Source of the DNA: Deltaproteobacteria bacterium
GTDB taxonomy: Bacteria; Desulfobacterota; Desulfobaccia; Desulfobaccales; 0-14-0-80-60-11
NCBI GenBank assembly: GCA_021813445.1
Contig: JAKAKP010000148.1
Span: 1 to 38,778, forward strand
Direction: 5' to 3'
DNA: 38,778 nt
Below are positions 7,132-14,906 of the stretch, in pieces (positions within the stretch are counted from its first letter, which is position 1; every line of letters begins with the position of its first letter). The notes beneath the pieces were generated by a model. That model saw only the letters and a list, made by a program, of their open reading frames with translations, was not told the DNA's origin and did not search any database. The translations under genes were made by a program, and so were the position numbers.

Positions 7132-8494
7132 TATCCCGCCCCAGATAAGCCTTTAGAGGATTTGTCCCTTTATCCTGAAAAAACTGCCCGATCTCCCGGA
7201 AGCCGGAGGCCAGCAACTGCCTGGTCTCCCCATATCTTTGGGTGAAGCCCGGCCCCGGTTCCCCCCAATGAATGCGCCCCTCGATATCCCTGGGGGCTTC
7301 CTCCCAGGTCTTCAGGGCCAGGAGCAGGGCCCGGAGGTCCCGGCCCCGGACCCGGTGCCGCAGGGTTTCGGGAGCGGCCAGGACATCCAGGAGGTAATCC
7401 TCCCCCCGGTCCCAGCCCAGGCAGTGGAGCGCGGCCCGGCGCACCAGACAAGGGTAGCAGTAGCCGCATTCGCCCCCGGCCTGCCGCCGCCAACGTGAGG
7501 CCACGGGCCGGGCGCAGGAGCTGCTTAGCCGCGCCAGCTTGTACAAAAGGTCCCGGTTGCGGCAACTCTCCAGCAGTTCTCCCTTGGTCTGCTGCCGGTA
7601 GGGGTTGATCAGGGGGTGGGTAATGCCTGCGGCCCGCCACAGCCGGGTGAGCTGCTCCAGGAAGTAAGGATGAGTGGTGCGGGTGGTATAAGCGCCCAGG
7701 CGGTTCAAAGTCAACGGTGGATTGAGGCTGACCCAGCCGTTCTCGGGGATCAGCAAGGGGGTATCCGGCCCGAAAGCGGCGGCCGCGGTCAGGCCCAGGG
7801 CCAAAAAGAGCAGGGAGCGGCTCCGCAGGGTCAACTCCGGGGCCTCCGGGAACTGCACCCGCAAGCCCAGGTGCTGCAGCCGCTCCGGGCCGTAATGCCC
7901 GGCCAGGGCCCCGGCCAGGGTTTGCTGCAAGCCCGCCAACTGGCCATAGTCATGGTGGCTCACCAGCAGGAGTTTTTTGTCTGCCTCCAACTGGTCAATG
8001 GCTCCGGCCAGGGAATCCAGGCCCCCGGAGAATAAAACCACGGCCTGGGGCCGCCAGGGCTGCTCCCATTTGCCTGCGAACCCCAGGGCTATCTGGGCTT
8101 CCCTGGCCTTGATCTGCCAAAGGTCACCGGTAAGGAAGTTCAGGATCTGGCCGAATTGCGGGGCAAGCCGGGCCCAGGCGGGCGTCGCCGGGAGGTGCAG
8201 GACGATCTCCCGGGTCCAGGCATCCGGCCGGGAACTGCGGGGCAAGAGCTTATCCCCGGCCCAGACCCCCAGGGCGGCCAGGAGAAACGCGGCCACCGCC
8301 GGCGGCGGCGGAGAGGGCTGAACGAACATGGCCTCCAGATTGTGGTGCAGCGGATAACCCCGGCGGCCCGGTTCATCCAGATGGATAACGGCAGTCAGGC
8401 CCGGAGGTGGGCGGCGTTTTTCTCCCGGCGCCCGCAGGTAAAGATGGTGTGGCGTGTTCTCGTTGATCTGACCAGTCCGCCCGGAAACGTTCAA
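7127..8494 (-). CDS. QueC-like PP-loop ATPase resembling QatC of the Qat antiphage system
   Basis: A 455-residue protein, much longer than QueC (about 230). The C-terminal two thirds hold a PP-loop SGGLDS (156-161) and a QueC-type zinc site C327, C343, C346, C349 in ECGYCYPCLVRRAAL. The region ahead of it (FLTGDLW, 120-126) and blocks PENGW (250-254) and NPYRQQTKGEL are as I recall for QatC-like proteins rather than housekeeping QueC. QueC converts 7-carboxy-7-deazaguanine to preQ0 with ATP. The gene follows a QatB-like gene on the same strand after 191 bp of repeats. The TTG start at 8494 has no clear ribosome site, and a TGA lies just upstream in frame, so the N-terminus is uncertain. Alternative: a free-standing QueC paralogue. 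Confidence 0.8.
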   Translation of the reverse strand: MNVSGRTGQINENTPHHLYLRAPGEKRRPPPGLTAVIHLDEPGRRGYPLHHNLEAMFVQPSPPPPAVAAFLLAALGVWAGDKLLPRSSRPDAWTREIVLHLPATPAWARLAPQFGQILNFLTGDLWQIKAREAQIALGFAGKWEQPWRPQAVVLFSGGLDSLAGAIDQLEADKKLLLVSHHDYGQLAGLQQTLAGALAGHYGPERLQHLGLRVQFPEAPELTLRSRSLLFLALGLTAAAAFGPDTPLLIPENGWVSLNPPLTLNRLGAYTTRTTHPYFLEQLTRLWRAAGITHPLINPYRQQTKGELLESCRNRDLLYKLARLSSSCARPVASRWRRQAGGECGYCYPCLVRRAALHCLGWDRGEDYLLDVLAAPETLRHRVRGRDLRALLLALKTWEEAPRDIEGRIHWGEPGPGFTQRYGETRQLLASGFREIGQFFQDKGTNPLKAYLGRDM

Positions 8495-8518
8495 GGTTCA
8501 GGATGCGAAGCTCTAAAG

Positions 8519-8649
8519 TGTAGGGTGGGCACTGCCCACCGATTCCTTCCTTTTCGAAATGCACGGTAACCTATTAACATATTTCATAAATTTAAAAGCC
8601 CAAAAAAACAGAGTGTTATTGCGCAGGCTGGAAAGCCTGCGCCACCAGG
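8519..8649. repeat. Two dispersed palindromic repeats in the qatB-qatC gap
   Basis: TAGGGTGGGCA-CT-GCCCACC occupies 8519-8540 (sister at 12935-12956). GCGCAGGCTGG AAAGCCTGCGCCACCAGG occupies 8621-8649 (sisters near 10801, 10838 and 35653). Between them lies a short AT-rich stretch. No promoter stands out. Confidence 0.65.
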
Positions 8650-8685
8650 TTCTTTGCCGCCTGGTGAATTATCCGGGTCAGAGGA

Positions 8686-9315
8686 TTATTCCTGGAGGCG
8701 CGCCAGCATCTTTTCCAGGGTCAGGGTGACCCAGGTCCACCCCGCCAGGCCCCGCCACTTCTCGGGGGACCCCGGCGCCTCCGGCTCCTCCGGAGCCGCA
8801 TCGGCGATCCAGCCTTTAAGACCCGCCAAACCCTGCCGCCAGTGGCTGCAACTGCGGCTGGTCGCCTCCAGGGGCTCCCCCAGGTCCAGGGCCAGGCGCT
8901 GATAGAGCGACTCGGCCAGGAAACGGGTCACCACGGCGGCGGGGGCAGCATCTGCCGCACCCCCAAAATCCTGGAGGACCGCAGCCAGGGCCGACCGGGC
9001 CACTGCTCCCTCCAGGCTGCCGTCCGGCTCCAGGAGTCTGCCGGCCACAACCGGAGGCGCCTCCTCTTTCCGGGGCGCGGCCTGGGCGGCAAAGGCCCCC
9101 AGGGTTTGGGCCGCCTTCCGGGTCAGGCGAAAGGCCGCCAGCAGATCCGGGCTGCCGGACCCCGCGTCTTCCCCCAGGGCCGCGAGATACCGGGCCACCA
9201 CCTCCCGGGCTTCCAGGCCCACTCCCTCTGGGGGGGATAAGTACCGGGTGGCCGCGCCTTTGGCCCGCCGCCAGAACCAGGAGGTGGGCGCCCGCCGGGC
9301 GCTGGACGTGCCCAT
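8686..9315 (-). CDS. QatB-like protein of a Qat-type module
   Basis: The 209-residue protein begins MGTSSARR. I chose the ATG at 9315 because a strong AAGGAG stands 6 bases upstream; the frame extends further 5' but that part is repeat-derived. An N-terminal MGTS is the hallmark I associate with QatB. The rest is Ala-, Leu- and Glu-rich and mostly helical: ARYLAALGED near residue 45, a Pro/Ala linker near 87, then two helical segments ending EKMLARLQE. No catalytic motif, signal peptide or membrane helix is seen, as for QatB, whose biochemical role is not settled. It precedes the QatC-like gene on the same strand. The call rests on the N-terminus plus this neighbour; overall similarity was not measured. 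Confidence 0.65.
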   Translation of the reverse strand: MGTSSARRAPTSWFWRRAKGAATRYLSPPEGVGLEAREVVARYLAALGEDAGSGSPDLLAAFRLTRKAAQTLGAFAAQAAPRKEEAPPVVAGRLLEPDGSLEGAVARSALAAVLQDFGGAADAAPAAVVTRFLAESLYQRLALDLGEPLEATSRSCSHWRQGLAGLKGWIADAAPEEPEAPGSPEKWRGLAGWTWVTLTLEKMLARLQE

Positions 9316-9332
9316 GTTTGACTCCTTAAAGC

Positions 9333-9363
9333 CAGGGGTCAGGGGCCAGGGAGCAGGGGTCAG
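9333..9363. repeat. Degenerate GGGGTCAGG tandem repeat upstream of the QatB-like gene
   Basis: CCAGGGGTCAGG, GGCCAGGGAG and CAGGGGTCAG form a short degenerate tandem about 20 bp ahead of the ribosome site of the QatB-like gene. It separates this gene from the radical SAM gene upstream. Confidence 0.5.
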
Positions 9364-9410
9364 AAGAAAGACCGAATACCGGCCCCTTTCTAAGCACCCT
9401 ACCACAATTT

Positions 9411-10730
9411 CTAGGCCGCAGCCAAACGTTTCAAGTGGGTATAGCGTTCCCAGGAAAATTGGGGCCAGCAAGGAAAGAGGGAATTATTGTGGTAAAGGGG
9501 GTCGCTTTGGAGGTCGAAGCGGCAGGAGGCCACGGCCCGGGGCCACAACGCGGTGCCGGGAATGGGGGAGTAGAGGGCCAGGACCGGGGTGGCCCCCAAC
9601 TCTTTTACCCGGCGGATAGAGGTGATGACTTCTTCCTCGTCTTGCTCAGGCAGGCCGAGGAGGAGATAAACCCCGATCTCCTCCCGGCGGAACCCGGCTT
9701 CCTGGAGATAGGCCAGGGCCGCCTCCAGTTCCCCGGCCTGGAGCTTATGGTCCAGGCGGGCAGAGCCCAGCGCGGTGGTCTCCACCCCCAGGCGCAGGGT
9801 GGCGAATTGCGCCCGCTTCAGCCAGCCGGCCACCTCCTGGGTGATGTAGCGGGCATGGAGACCGTTGGGGGTGTGGCAACGGCAGACTAAACCCCGGCGG
9901 CTTAGCTCTTCTAAGATAACCAGCAGATGCCGGTCCGCGTCCAGCAGCAAGGCGTCGTCATAAAAGGCCACGTCTGTCAAGCCCAGGCGTTCCTGCCAGT
10001 ACGCAATTTCCTCCACCACCGCCAGGGGCCGGCGCCGCCGGAACTGCGGTTGGAGCTGGCGGGAGGCGCAGTAGTCGCAGTCCAAGGGACAGCCCCGGGA
10101 GGTCAGGAGGGGGAGGTAGGAAAGGTGCGACAGCAGGTGCAGGGCGGGGTAGGGCAGATCATCCAGTGATAGGGGCGGACCCTCGGGTCCGCCCTGAGGT
10201 GCGGGCAGTCCCAACGCGGCCAATTGGGGAAAAATGTCCTCCTCACCGGGGCCGCTGATGACCACGTCCGCGCCGCTGTGCTCCCGGGCGTGCTCCGGGC
10301 AGAGGCTGGCGTAAATGCCCCCCAGGATGACCGGAACGCCCGGGAACTGGACCCGGGCCAGGCGGATGGCCGCCTGCACCCCCGGGTACCAGTAGGTCAT
10401 CAGCGAGGTAACCAGGATGGCGTCCGGCCGGGGGACCGCAGTCAGGCGCGCCTGAAAATCGGCCTCGCTGCTGCCGTAGCGGCCGTAACGCCGGGGAACC
10501 CCCAGGAGCGCGGGCGGCGTCGGCAAGATCTCCTTGGGATACCTGCCGGTGCCGAAGGCGCCGTGGCGGGCGTGAGGGGTATCCAGGCAATCCAGGAAAT
10601 GGACCTTATAGCCCCGGCTGCTGAGAAAAGAGGCCAGGTACAGCAGGCCCAAAGGCCGGGCAAAGAAATCGTAGGCCGCGACGTCGTAAATCCAGGGGTT
10701 GATGAGGAGTAAAACCGGATTTGTTTCCAT
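9411..10730 (-). CDS. Radical SAM protein with N-terminal B12-binding domain
   Basis: The 439-residue protein has a B12-binding-like Rossmann domain (about 5-175: LLINPW, PLGLLYLASFL, LGGIYASLCPEHA) followed by a radical SAM barrel with C214, C218, C221 (GCPLDCDYC). The B12 domain has no DxHxxG motif, so cobalamin would bind base-off without a histidine ligand, as in most class B radical SAM methyltransferases. The barrel contains the usual later blocks (VAFYDDALL, LGVETT, YLLLGLPEQ). Start ATG at 10730 lacks a clear ribosome site. It lies upstream of the QatB-like gene on the same strand with 95 bp between, and could belong to the same transcript. Substrate unknown. Confidence 0.85.
   Translation of the reverse strand: METNPVLLLINPWIYDVAAYDFFARPLGLLYLASFLSSRGYKVHFLDCLDTPHARHGAFGTGRYPKEILPTPPALLGVPRRYGRYGSSEADFQARLTAVPRPDAILVTSLMTYWYPGVQAAIRLARVQFPGVPVILGGIYASLCPEHAREHSGADVVISGPGEEDIFPQLAALGLPAPQGGPEGPPLSLDDLPYPALHLLSHLSYLPLLTSRGCPLDCDYCASRQLQPQFRRRRPLAVVEEIAYWQERLGLTDVAFYDDALLLDADRHLLVILEELSRRGLVCRCHTPNGLHARYITQEVAGWLKRAQFATLRLGVETTALGSARLDHKLQAGELEAALAYLQEAGFRREEIGVYLLLGLPEQDEEEVITSIRRVKELGATPVLALYSPIPGTALWPRAVASCRFDLQSDPLYHNNSLFPCWPQFSWERYTHLKRLAAA
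10173..10194. repeat. Perfect 10-bp palindrome inside the radical SAM gene
   Basis: GGGCGGACCC-TC-GGGTCCGCCC is a perfect hairpin with a two-base loop. It lies in frame in codons for the Gly/Pro linker between the B12 and radical SAM domains, like a repeat unit that entered the gene without breaking it. Confidence 0.6.
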
Positions 10731-10800
10731 TGCTAGATAGATGGTTCAATAGATAAAAGGTTTTGCCGCCGTCCCTACCCCGTTGTTACCAGTTCGATAA

Positions 10801-10952
10801 CTGGTGGCGCAGCCTTTCCAGGCTGCGTCGGAAAACTGCGCAGGCTAAGAAGCCTGCGCCACCAGGACCTCTCTTAAAAAAAACTTCCTGACCGGTGGGG
10901 TGCTTAGCAAATCTGGAGCACACCATTTCTGGCGTTTAAGACGCGCCCTACA
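10801..10952. repeat. Cluster of dispersed palindromic repeats between tilS and the radical SAM gene
   Basis: Two copies of the CTGGTGGCGCAGCC element face each other at 10801-10827 and 10838-10866; a TAGGGCGCGTCTT-type element (reverse) is at 10931-10952. The gap 10731-10964 contains no gene that I can see. Confidence 0.65.
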
Positions 10953-10964
10953 AAACTTTGAACT

Positions 10965-12440
10965 TTAAACCTTGAACCTTTCTATACAGGCCAGAAACAT
11001 CTCCCAGATTCTGCGGGTGCCGGCATTGGCGGGAGAGAGTTCGATCTCCAGCACATTCCGGCTGGCCGCAGTTAGTTTTGCGTCTTCGGCCACCCTGAGC
11101 CCCGCCACCCAGACGAGGCGGTGGCCGCTGACCACCAGAGGCAGGTGGGGCCGCAGCCAGCGGGGAATTTTGCAGTCCACCAGGAAATCTTGCAGCTTTT
11201 TGGCGCCAGCCGCGCCCTGGGGCCAGAAGCGGTCTCCCGCCTGGAAAAAGCGGACCTGGAGGGGCAGGGTGACCTGTTCCTGGTCCAGCCAACCAACGTG
11301 CGGTTTTTGCGGCAAAGGCAGGTCTGCGGTATAGGCGCGGCTGGCCAGACGCCAGTGCCAACCCCCGGCCTCGAAGCTCCCAGGGACACCGGGCAAGATG
11401 CCCCCCTCCCGGGGGGGCGCCGGCAGACGGGGGAAAATGTGTAATTCCTTGCCGGCCCGGGCCACCCGGCAGGTCTCCAGAGAGATTTGGCCCCCGCTTT
11501 TTCCGGCCCGGGCCAAATCCAGCACCCCGGCAACCTGGGCCGCGCTCAAAGGGTATTCTTCCAGGAACTTTTGGAGAATGGCGCGCACTACCAGTTTTTG
11601 CAGAGCCGGCGGTAGGGCCGCAAATTGGGGCAAGTTGAGGCGGTAAAAATCCGGCCCCCCGGCTTCTGCCACCGCGGCCAGGGCCTGGGCAACCAGCGGG
11701 GCCAGGAGATCTTCCTGCTCCCGAAGCAGGGCCTGGGTCCGCCAGACGGCCTCGTTAATCCTGGGGTTATAAGTCCGGAGTTGGGGCAGAAGATCCAGGC
11801 GCACCCGGTTGCGCAGGTAATCCCGCTTCAGGTTGCTGGGGTCCTGGCGAAAAGGCAGATTTTCCCTGCTGAGCCAAGCCAAAATAACATCCTTGCTGAC
11901 CCCCAGCAGGGGCCGCACCAGGCCCTCGGGGCTGGCAGCCAGCATGCCCCGCAAGCCCTCCGGTCCAGCACCGCGCAGGAGGCGCAATACAAAAAGTTCC
12001 ACCTGATCGTCGGCGGTATGGCCCAGGGCCAGCTTCTGATAGCCGTGGCGGCGGCAGGTGTCTTTCAGGAACTGGAGGCGGAGCCGCCGGGCCGCCATCT
12101 GCAGGGAGACGCGCTCCCGGCGGGCCGCGTCCCGGGTGTCGCCCTGCCCTAAATAGCAGGGAAGGGAGAGGCTCCGGGCCAGGCCGGCAACGAACCCGGC
12201 CTCCTCCCGGGATTGTGCGCCCCGGAGGCCGTGGTCGAAATGGGCCACCCCCAAGTCCAGGCCCAGATCCGGGTGGAGACGGTGCAGCAGGTGCAAAAGG
12301 GCCACCGAGTCCGGGCCGCCGGAAACGGCCACCAGCACCCGCTCCCCACCCATAAAGAGGTGTTCCTGGCGCACATACCGGCCCAGCCATTGGGGCAGGC
12401 CGGCCACAGCCGCGGCCCCTGGCGCCAGGGGCGGAATCAC
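10965..12440 (-). CDS. tilS: tRNA(Ile)-lysidine synthase
   Basis: TilS attaches lysine to C34 of tRNA-Ile(CAU), letting it read AUA codons; it is normally essential. The PP-loop VSGGPDS is near residue 40, followed by FDHGLRG, RRLRLQFL, LGHTADDQ and RLLRGAG, all diagnostic. A central TilS substrate-binding region and a C-terminal beta domain (FFQAGDRFWPQG, PRWLRPHLP) complete a 491-residue protein, slightly longer than usual. I chose GTG at 12440 because it overlaps the stop of the upstream response regulator (GTGA) with GGAG close by; a TTG at 12458 is also in frame. Coupling to a signalling gene is unusual. Confidence 0.93.
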   Translation of the reverse strand: MIPPLAPGAAAVAGLPQWLGRYVRQEHLFMGGERVLVAVSGGPDSVALLHLLHRLHPDLGLDLGVAHFDHGLRGAQSREEAGFVAGLARSLSLPCYLGQGDTRDAARRERVSLQMAARRLRLQFLKDTCRRHGYQKLALGHTADDQVELFVLRLLRGAGPEGLRGMLAASPEGLVRPLLGVSKDVILAWLSRENLPFRQDPSNLKRDYLRNRVRLDLLPQLRTYNPRINEAVWRTQALLREQEDLLAPLVAQALAAVAEAGGPDFYRLNLPQFAALPPALQKLVVRAILQKFLEEYPLSAAQVAGVLDLARAGKSGGQISLETCRVARAGKELHIFPRLPAPPREGGILPGVPGSFEAGGWHWRLASRAYTADLPLPQKPHVGWLDQEQVTLPLQVRFFQAGDRFWPQGAAGAKKLQDFLVDCKIPRWLRPHLPLVVSGHRLVWVAGLRVAEDAKLTAASRNVLEIELSPANAGTRRIWEMFLACIERFKV

Positions 12441-12811
12441 GGAGCTCCGGTGGGGCAAAGTTGGGTTACCGCTTCTAAAATGGCTTCTTTGGAAAAGGGC
12501 TTGGCCAGGAAACGGTCCACCAGGGCGGCGTCCTGGTCTAATTTCTGGAGGCCGGGAAGTTCGGCGGAAATAAGGAGGATGCGGCAGTCCGGCATGGCTT
12601 CCTTCAGCCGCCGGGCCACCTCCAGGCCGTTGTGGTGCGGGAGGTGATAATCCACCACCGCCACCTGATAGCCGCGGCTGCGGCAGGCGGCTTCGATTTC
12701 CACGTCACTGCCCGCTAGGGAAGTGAGGTGATAGCCGGCCCGGTCCAGAATAGCCACCAGGGCTTCCCTGGTCCCGGGGTCGTCGTCGATTACCAGAATC
12801 CGAGGCTCCAT
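12437..12811 (-). CDS. Single-domain response regulator (receiver only)
   Basis: A 124-residue CheY-like receiver with acidic pocket D9-D11, phospho-acceptor D54 (VVDYHLP), switch residue S82 (LLISAE) and K104 in the KPF motif. No output domain follows. ATG at 12811 was taken because the receiver fold begins there; the longer frame upstream runs into repeat sequence. It lies 181 bp downstream of a histidine kinase on the same strand, so the pair likely forms a two-component system whose output is protein-protein contact. Its stop overlaps the tilS start. Confidence 0.9.
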   Translation of the reverse strand: MEPRILVIDDDPGTREALVAILDRAGYHLTSLAGSDVEIEAACRSRGYQVAVVDYHLPHHNGLEVARRLKEAMPDCRILLISAELPGLQKLDQDAALVDRFLAKPFSKEAILEAVTQLCPTGAP

Positions 12812-12837
12812 ACGGTCCCGCTTCGAAAAAATAGGCC

Positions 12838-12956
12838 TCACGCAAAGACGCAAAGGCGCAAAGAAAGAGGCAGAAATATATATTCTAAAGGCAGTTCCAT
12901 AGCACCAAAATTGCTTTATAAACTAATGGCTTATTGTAGGGTGGGCACCGCCCACC
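12838..12956. repeat. Repeats between the response regulator and the kinase
   Basis: A CGCAAAGACGCAAAGGCGC tandem (12838-12866; inverse copy near 35021-35056) and a TAGGGTGGGCACCGCCCACC palindrome (12935-12956; sister at 8519). Confidence 0.6.
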
Positions 12957-12992
12957 GTTCCCTGAGTGCTGTGAACCAGGATTAACAGTGAT

Positions 12993-14804
12993 TCAAGAGG
13001 CCAAAGCAGTTTCTGTAGCATTTTCTCCATCGCCTCCGGACGTTGACGCGGGAAAAGCCAGATGGAATCGGCTGCCCTGGCCCTCCTGGCTTTCCACCCA
13101 GATACGGCCATGGTTGGCCTCCACCAGGGTTTTGCAGATATAGAGGCCGAGCCCGGAACTGCCGCGCTTCTGGGGGGTCAGACGATATTTCTCAAAGAGG
13201 TGCTCCTGATCCCGGGGGTCAATGCCGCAGCCGGTATCGGCGACAATGATTTCCACTTGCTGGGAATCGGCCTCGGGAAGAATCCGGGCCTGCACCTCAA
13301 TCCGGCCGCCGGCCGGCGTGGCTGCCAGGGCATTGACCAGCAGGTTGGATAAGACTCTTTCCATAGAGTGTTCATCCACCTGCAAAGGCGGCAGGTCCTG
13401 GGCCAGGGCTGCGTTCAAGGCCACTCCCTGATGCTGGGCCACCGGGGTGAAATGATTAACCAGCCGGTGAATGATAAATCCCGGGGGCACCGCCTCCGGC
13501 CTGAGGGCCAGGCTGCCTGCTTCGAAACGGCTCAAATCCAGGACATTGTGGAGATGCAGCAGAAGTCCCTCACTCCGCTGGATAATCCCCTGCAGCTTGT
13601 GGTGAATTTCCGGAGGCAGGGTTTCGTCCTCCAAGGCCTCAATGGTGAGGCGCACCCCCGTGAGAGGGGCCTTGATGTCATGGACGATCATGGAGAGAAA
13701 ATCGGCGTTGGCCGCCACCCGGTCCCGCTCCTCTTTGAGGAGCCGGGTCTTGTCCCGCAGGGCCCGGGTCATGCTGTTGAAGGAATCTGCCAGTTCCCCC
13801 AGTTCGTCCTGGCTGGTCACCGGAATGTCCCCGGCCAATTCCTCCTGGGCCGCTTGCTGGGTGCCCCTGGCCAGGTGGGCGATTTGCCGGCGCAGGCCCG
13901 AGGACAGCCCGTAGCTGAGGATGACCCCTAAACAGGCGGCTGCGCCTCCGACTCCGAAGATCACCAATTTCAAGCCTTGCAGCGCGGCCTCCAGTTCTTT
14001 GCGGGACACGCCGACGACGATGAGGTTCTCCCAGGGCTTCACGTCTTCTTCTTCCAGAGGAAGGTAAAAAAGAGTGTAGTCCCGCTTGCCCAGTTTCACG
14101 CTTTGCACCTGCAGCGGGGGAGGGGAGCCCGCGGCCGCCCGTTCTTTGCTCCGACGGATCTCATTGAGCACCCGTTCCGGCAGGTCTTTAAAAGAGTTGA
14201 CCACCAGGCGGTTGGCAAAGAAGATGGCCACTTCCGCACCGGGGCGGGACAGCGATTCCACGAATTTCTTGTCCACCAGCAGGCCTGTGAGCACTACCCC
14301 CTCCACCTTGTCCTGGAAGTAAATGGGACTGGAGGCGCTGAGGACGATGCTGTCCTTCCATTGGGTCATGCGCACCGAGTCTTTGCCTTTGAGCGCGGCC
14401 CGCACCAGGGGGTTGCCGGCGATATCCACGCCGATGGCTTCGGGGTCGTGGGCCCGGGCCTGGATTATCCCTTTGGAGTCGGTGATGGTCAGAACATTGA
14501 GACCGGTGGCCTTCATCAAGGGGGTGGTCAGACGGCGCAGATTGTCAGTATCCCCTGCGGCCAGGAGTTCGCCGTAGCTGGGATTGTCCGCCAGCAGGCT
14601 GGCGGCCAGAGCCACCCGCTGAATTTTGCCCAGATATTCCGCCAGCACCAGGCGGGCCACCAGTTCCACCCGCTGGCCGTGCCATTCCAGGATCTGGCGG
14701 GTGGCCAGGTATTGCAGGACCAAAAGCATCCCCACCAGGGCCACCAGCAGGGATAACAGGTTGACCCCCAAAAGCTTGGAACCGACTTTGCTCCTGATCT
14801 TCAT
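12993..14804 (-). CDS. Membrane sensor histidine kinase (CACHE-like, HAMP, HisKA, HATPase)
   Basis: The 603-residue protein has TM1 (about 11-31), an extracytoplasmic region of roughly 245 residues with a CACHE-like pattern (TDSKGIIQARAHDPEAIG), TM2 (about 280-300), a HAMP linker, then HisKA with phospho-accepting H375 in VHDIKAPLTG. The ATP-binding domain shows the N-box (NLLVNAL), G1 box (DTGCGID) and G2 box (GSSGLGLYICK). Such kinases sense small molecules outside the membrane. The receiver gene downstream is the obvious partner. The start ATG at 14804 gives a short basic N-terminus before TM1. Confidence 0.92.
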   Translation of the reverse strand: MKIRSKVGSKLLGVNLLSLLVALVGMLLVLQYLATRQILEWHGQRVELVARLVLAEYLGKIQRVALAASLLADNPSYGELLAAGDTDNLRRLTTPLMKATGLNVLTITDSKGIIQARAHDPEAIGVDIAGNPLVRAALKGKDSVRMTQWKDSIVLSASSPIYFQDKVEGVVLTGLLVDKKFVESLSRPGAEVAIFFANRLVVNSFKDLPERVLNEIRRSKERAAAGSPPPLQVQSVKLGKRDYTLFYLPLEEEDVKPWENLIVVGVSRKELEAALQGLKLVIFGVGGAAACLGVILSYGLSSGLRRQIAHLARGTQQAAQEELAGDIPVTSQDELGELADSFNSMTRALRDKTRLLKEERDRVAANADFLSMIVHDIKAPLTGVRLTIEALEDETLPPEIHHKLQGIIQRSEGLLLHLHNVLDLSRFEAGSLALRPEAVPPGFIIHRLVNHFTPVAQHQGVALNAALAQDLPPLQVDEHSMERVLSNLLVNALAATPAGGRIEVQARILPEADSQQVEIIVADTGCGIDPRDQEHLFEKYRLTPQKRGSSGLGLYICKTLVEANHGRIWVESQEGQGSRFHLAFPASTSGGDGENATETALAS

Positions 14805-14811
14805 TCATTAA

Positions 14812-14840
14812 ACCATAGCATATTCCAGGGAATTGGCCAA
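14812..14840 (-). promoter_or_regulatory. Possible promoter of the histidine kinase, nearly leaderless
   Basis: On the reverse strand TTGGCC and TATGGT are 17 bp apart. Transcription would start about 1-2 bases before the kinase ATG, which has no ribosome site, so the message may be leaderless. Confidence 0.3.
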
Positions 14841-14906
14841 TGCGGGAAGGCAGTTTCAGCCAGGAGACGCACCGGGCGGCAGCCCCCGGCCTTTTTTACA
14901 CGGCTT

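Noticed and set aside
8373-8564. Alternative N-terminus of the QatC-like protein in another frame
   Set aside because: Its first part translates a dispersed repeat and no frameshift can be proven without homologues; kept only as a question.
12441-12458. TTG start for tilS
   Set aside because: The GTG at 12440 forms a GTGA overlap with the upstream stop and has GGAG nearby, which is a better start.
14868-14897. Terminator-like hairpin with T-run on the + strand
   Set aside because: There is no + strand gene upstream for it to end, and on the - strand it lacks a T-run.
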